From: Dolichospermum planctonicum
GTDB taxonomy: Bacteria; Cyanobacteriota; Cyanobacteriia; Cyanobacteriales; Nostocaceae
Direction: 5' to 3'
DNA length: 64,000 nt
Assembly: GCF_005402965.1 (NCBI RefSeq)
Contig: NZ_BJCF01000011.1
Location: 32,265 to 96,264, forward strand
Shown here: in pieces, positions 63,215-64,000 of the stretch
Numbering within the stretch: the stretch's first letter is position 1
How the letters are laid out: the number at the start of each line of letters is the position of its first letter
Translations under genes and position numbers: made by a program
The notes under the pieces: model-generated
Seen by the model: the letters and a program-made list of their open reading frames with translations, nothing else
Databases searched by the model: none
Told to the model about the DNA's origin: nothing

Positions 63215-64000
63215 TGGTAACATTCATGCTTTTACATTTGTCAGAATCAGGATATCCAGGATGAAAGGATGTACAGGATAATGATTTAATATGGTGCGTT
63301 ACTATATACTCTGGTAACATTTATGCTTTTACATTTGTCAGAATCAGGATATCCAGGATGAAAGGATGTACAGGATGAAGATTTAATATGATGCGTTATT
63401 ATATTATTATATAGATGTAGCGAACTGCTTGCAGCAGCGCTTCGCTATCGCTATGTTACACCTAAAGTTTTTACCTACTCAAAAAGCTGTCCCCTGTCCC
63501 CTGTTCCCTGTTCCCTGATTAAAGGATGTACAGGATGAGGAGGGGGATTTTTTGATGATGTCAATGATTTAAAATGGTGCGTTACGCTGTCGCTAACACA
63601 CCCTACTCAAAAAGCTGTTCCCTGTCACCTATCCCCGTAGCGTAGCACCTGTCACCTAATTTATGTCAGAATCAGGATATCCAGGATGAAAGGATGTACA
63701 GGATAATGATTTAATATGATGCGTTACTATATTATATAGGTAGAATGTAGCGAACTGCTTGCAGCAGCGCTTCGCTATCGCTATGCTACACCTAAAGTTT
63801 TTACCAATGGTGCGTTACGAAGACAACTAACACACCCTACTCAAAAAGCTGTTCCCTGTCACCTGTCCCCGTGGCGTAGCACCTGTCACCTAATTTATGT
63901 CAGAATCAGGATATCCAGGATGAAAGGATGTACAGGATAATGATTTAATATGATGCGTTACTATATTATATAGGTAGAATGTAGCGAACTGCTTGCAGCA
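63215..64000. repeat. Array of dispersed noncoding repeats
   Basis: Nearly all of this end of the window consists of the units seen at 58.3-59.4 kb: GAATCAGGATATCCAGGATG, ATGCGTTACTATATTATATA, TAGCGAACTGCTTGCAGCAG hairpins (63415, 63747, 63980) and CTGTCACCTGTCC strings. Short GTAGCGTAGCAC inserts interrupt the strings at about 63633 and 63872. The array continues past the window edge. Confidence 0.75.

Overview
The window comes from a filamentous, heterocyst-forming cyanobacterium of the Nostocales, probably in the Anabaena/Dolichospermum/Aphanizomenon range. The evidence is AT-rich DNA with frequent GCGATCGC (HIP1) palindromes, hepA and hepC homologues inside a gene block that follows the heterocyst envelope polysaccharide (HEP) island of Anabaena sp. 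PCC 7120, xisH/xisI homologues, a PatA-type response regulator, and cyanobacterial families such as DUF4347/bluetail surface proteins. Family assignments are by eye; no search was run.

Layout. 0-2.7 kb: the start of a P-loop ATPase cut by the window edge and a MalK-type ABC ATPase. 2.8-38.1 kb: a large polysaccharide locus. Its core, 11-38 kb and all on the minus strand, reads in transcription order: CDP-glucose synthesis (rfbF), an LhgO-like FAD enzyme, an SDR, a sugar C-methyltransferase, a GT2, a PhyH-type dioxygenase, an RfbC epimerase, a SAF-domain dehydrogenase, a DUF4910 peptidase-like protein, an SDR, a GT4, a Wzc-like co-polymerase, then hepC, hepA, six glycosyltransferases, a Wzy/WaaL-like membrane protein and one more GT4. 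The outer part (2.8-10.2 kb) adds three GT4 enzymes, a PIG-L deacetylase and a membrane-anchored beta-propeller. The likely job is to build, modify and export the polysaccharide that shields the heterocyst from oxygen.

38.6-42.4 kb: a three-gene signalling operon (vWA protein, PP2C phosphatase, kinase with zinc ribbon and TPRs) of the TerY-P triad type. 43-48.6 kb: a PatA-like regulator, a small conserved protein, an MscS channel and ahcY.

48.9-58.2 kb: an accessory island of small toxin-antitoxin-like and nuclease-like genes. It holds a 733-residue protein with a PD-(D/E)xK motif, two hicAB loci (one with a dead toxin), four xisI genes, two intact xisH genes plus two broken ones, a xisI stub, an orphan antitoxin with a deleted toxin, and two copies of a two-gene unit encoding a retropepsin-like protein and a partner. 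Many copies carry frameshifts, nonsense changes, active-site changes or deletion scars, and several share long identical stretches, so the island is duplicating, recombining and decaying.

58.2-64 kb: arrays of dispersed repeats flank a large DUF4347 / LVIVD / RTX surface-protein gene that is split by a one-base loss in a G tract. A 33-bp palindrome occurs six times in the window, each time just after a gene end. I saw no rRNA or tRNA genes, CRISPR array or intact transposase.
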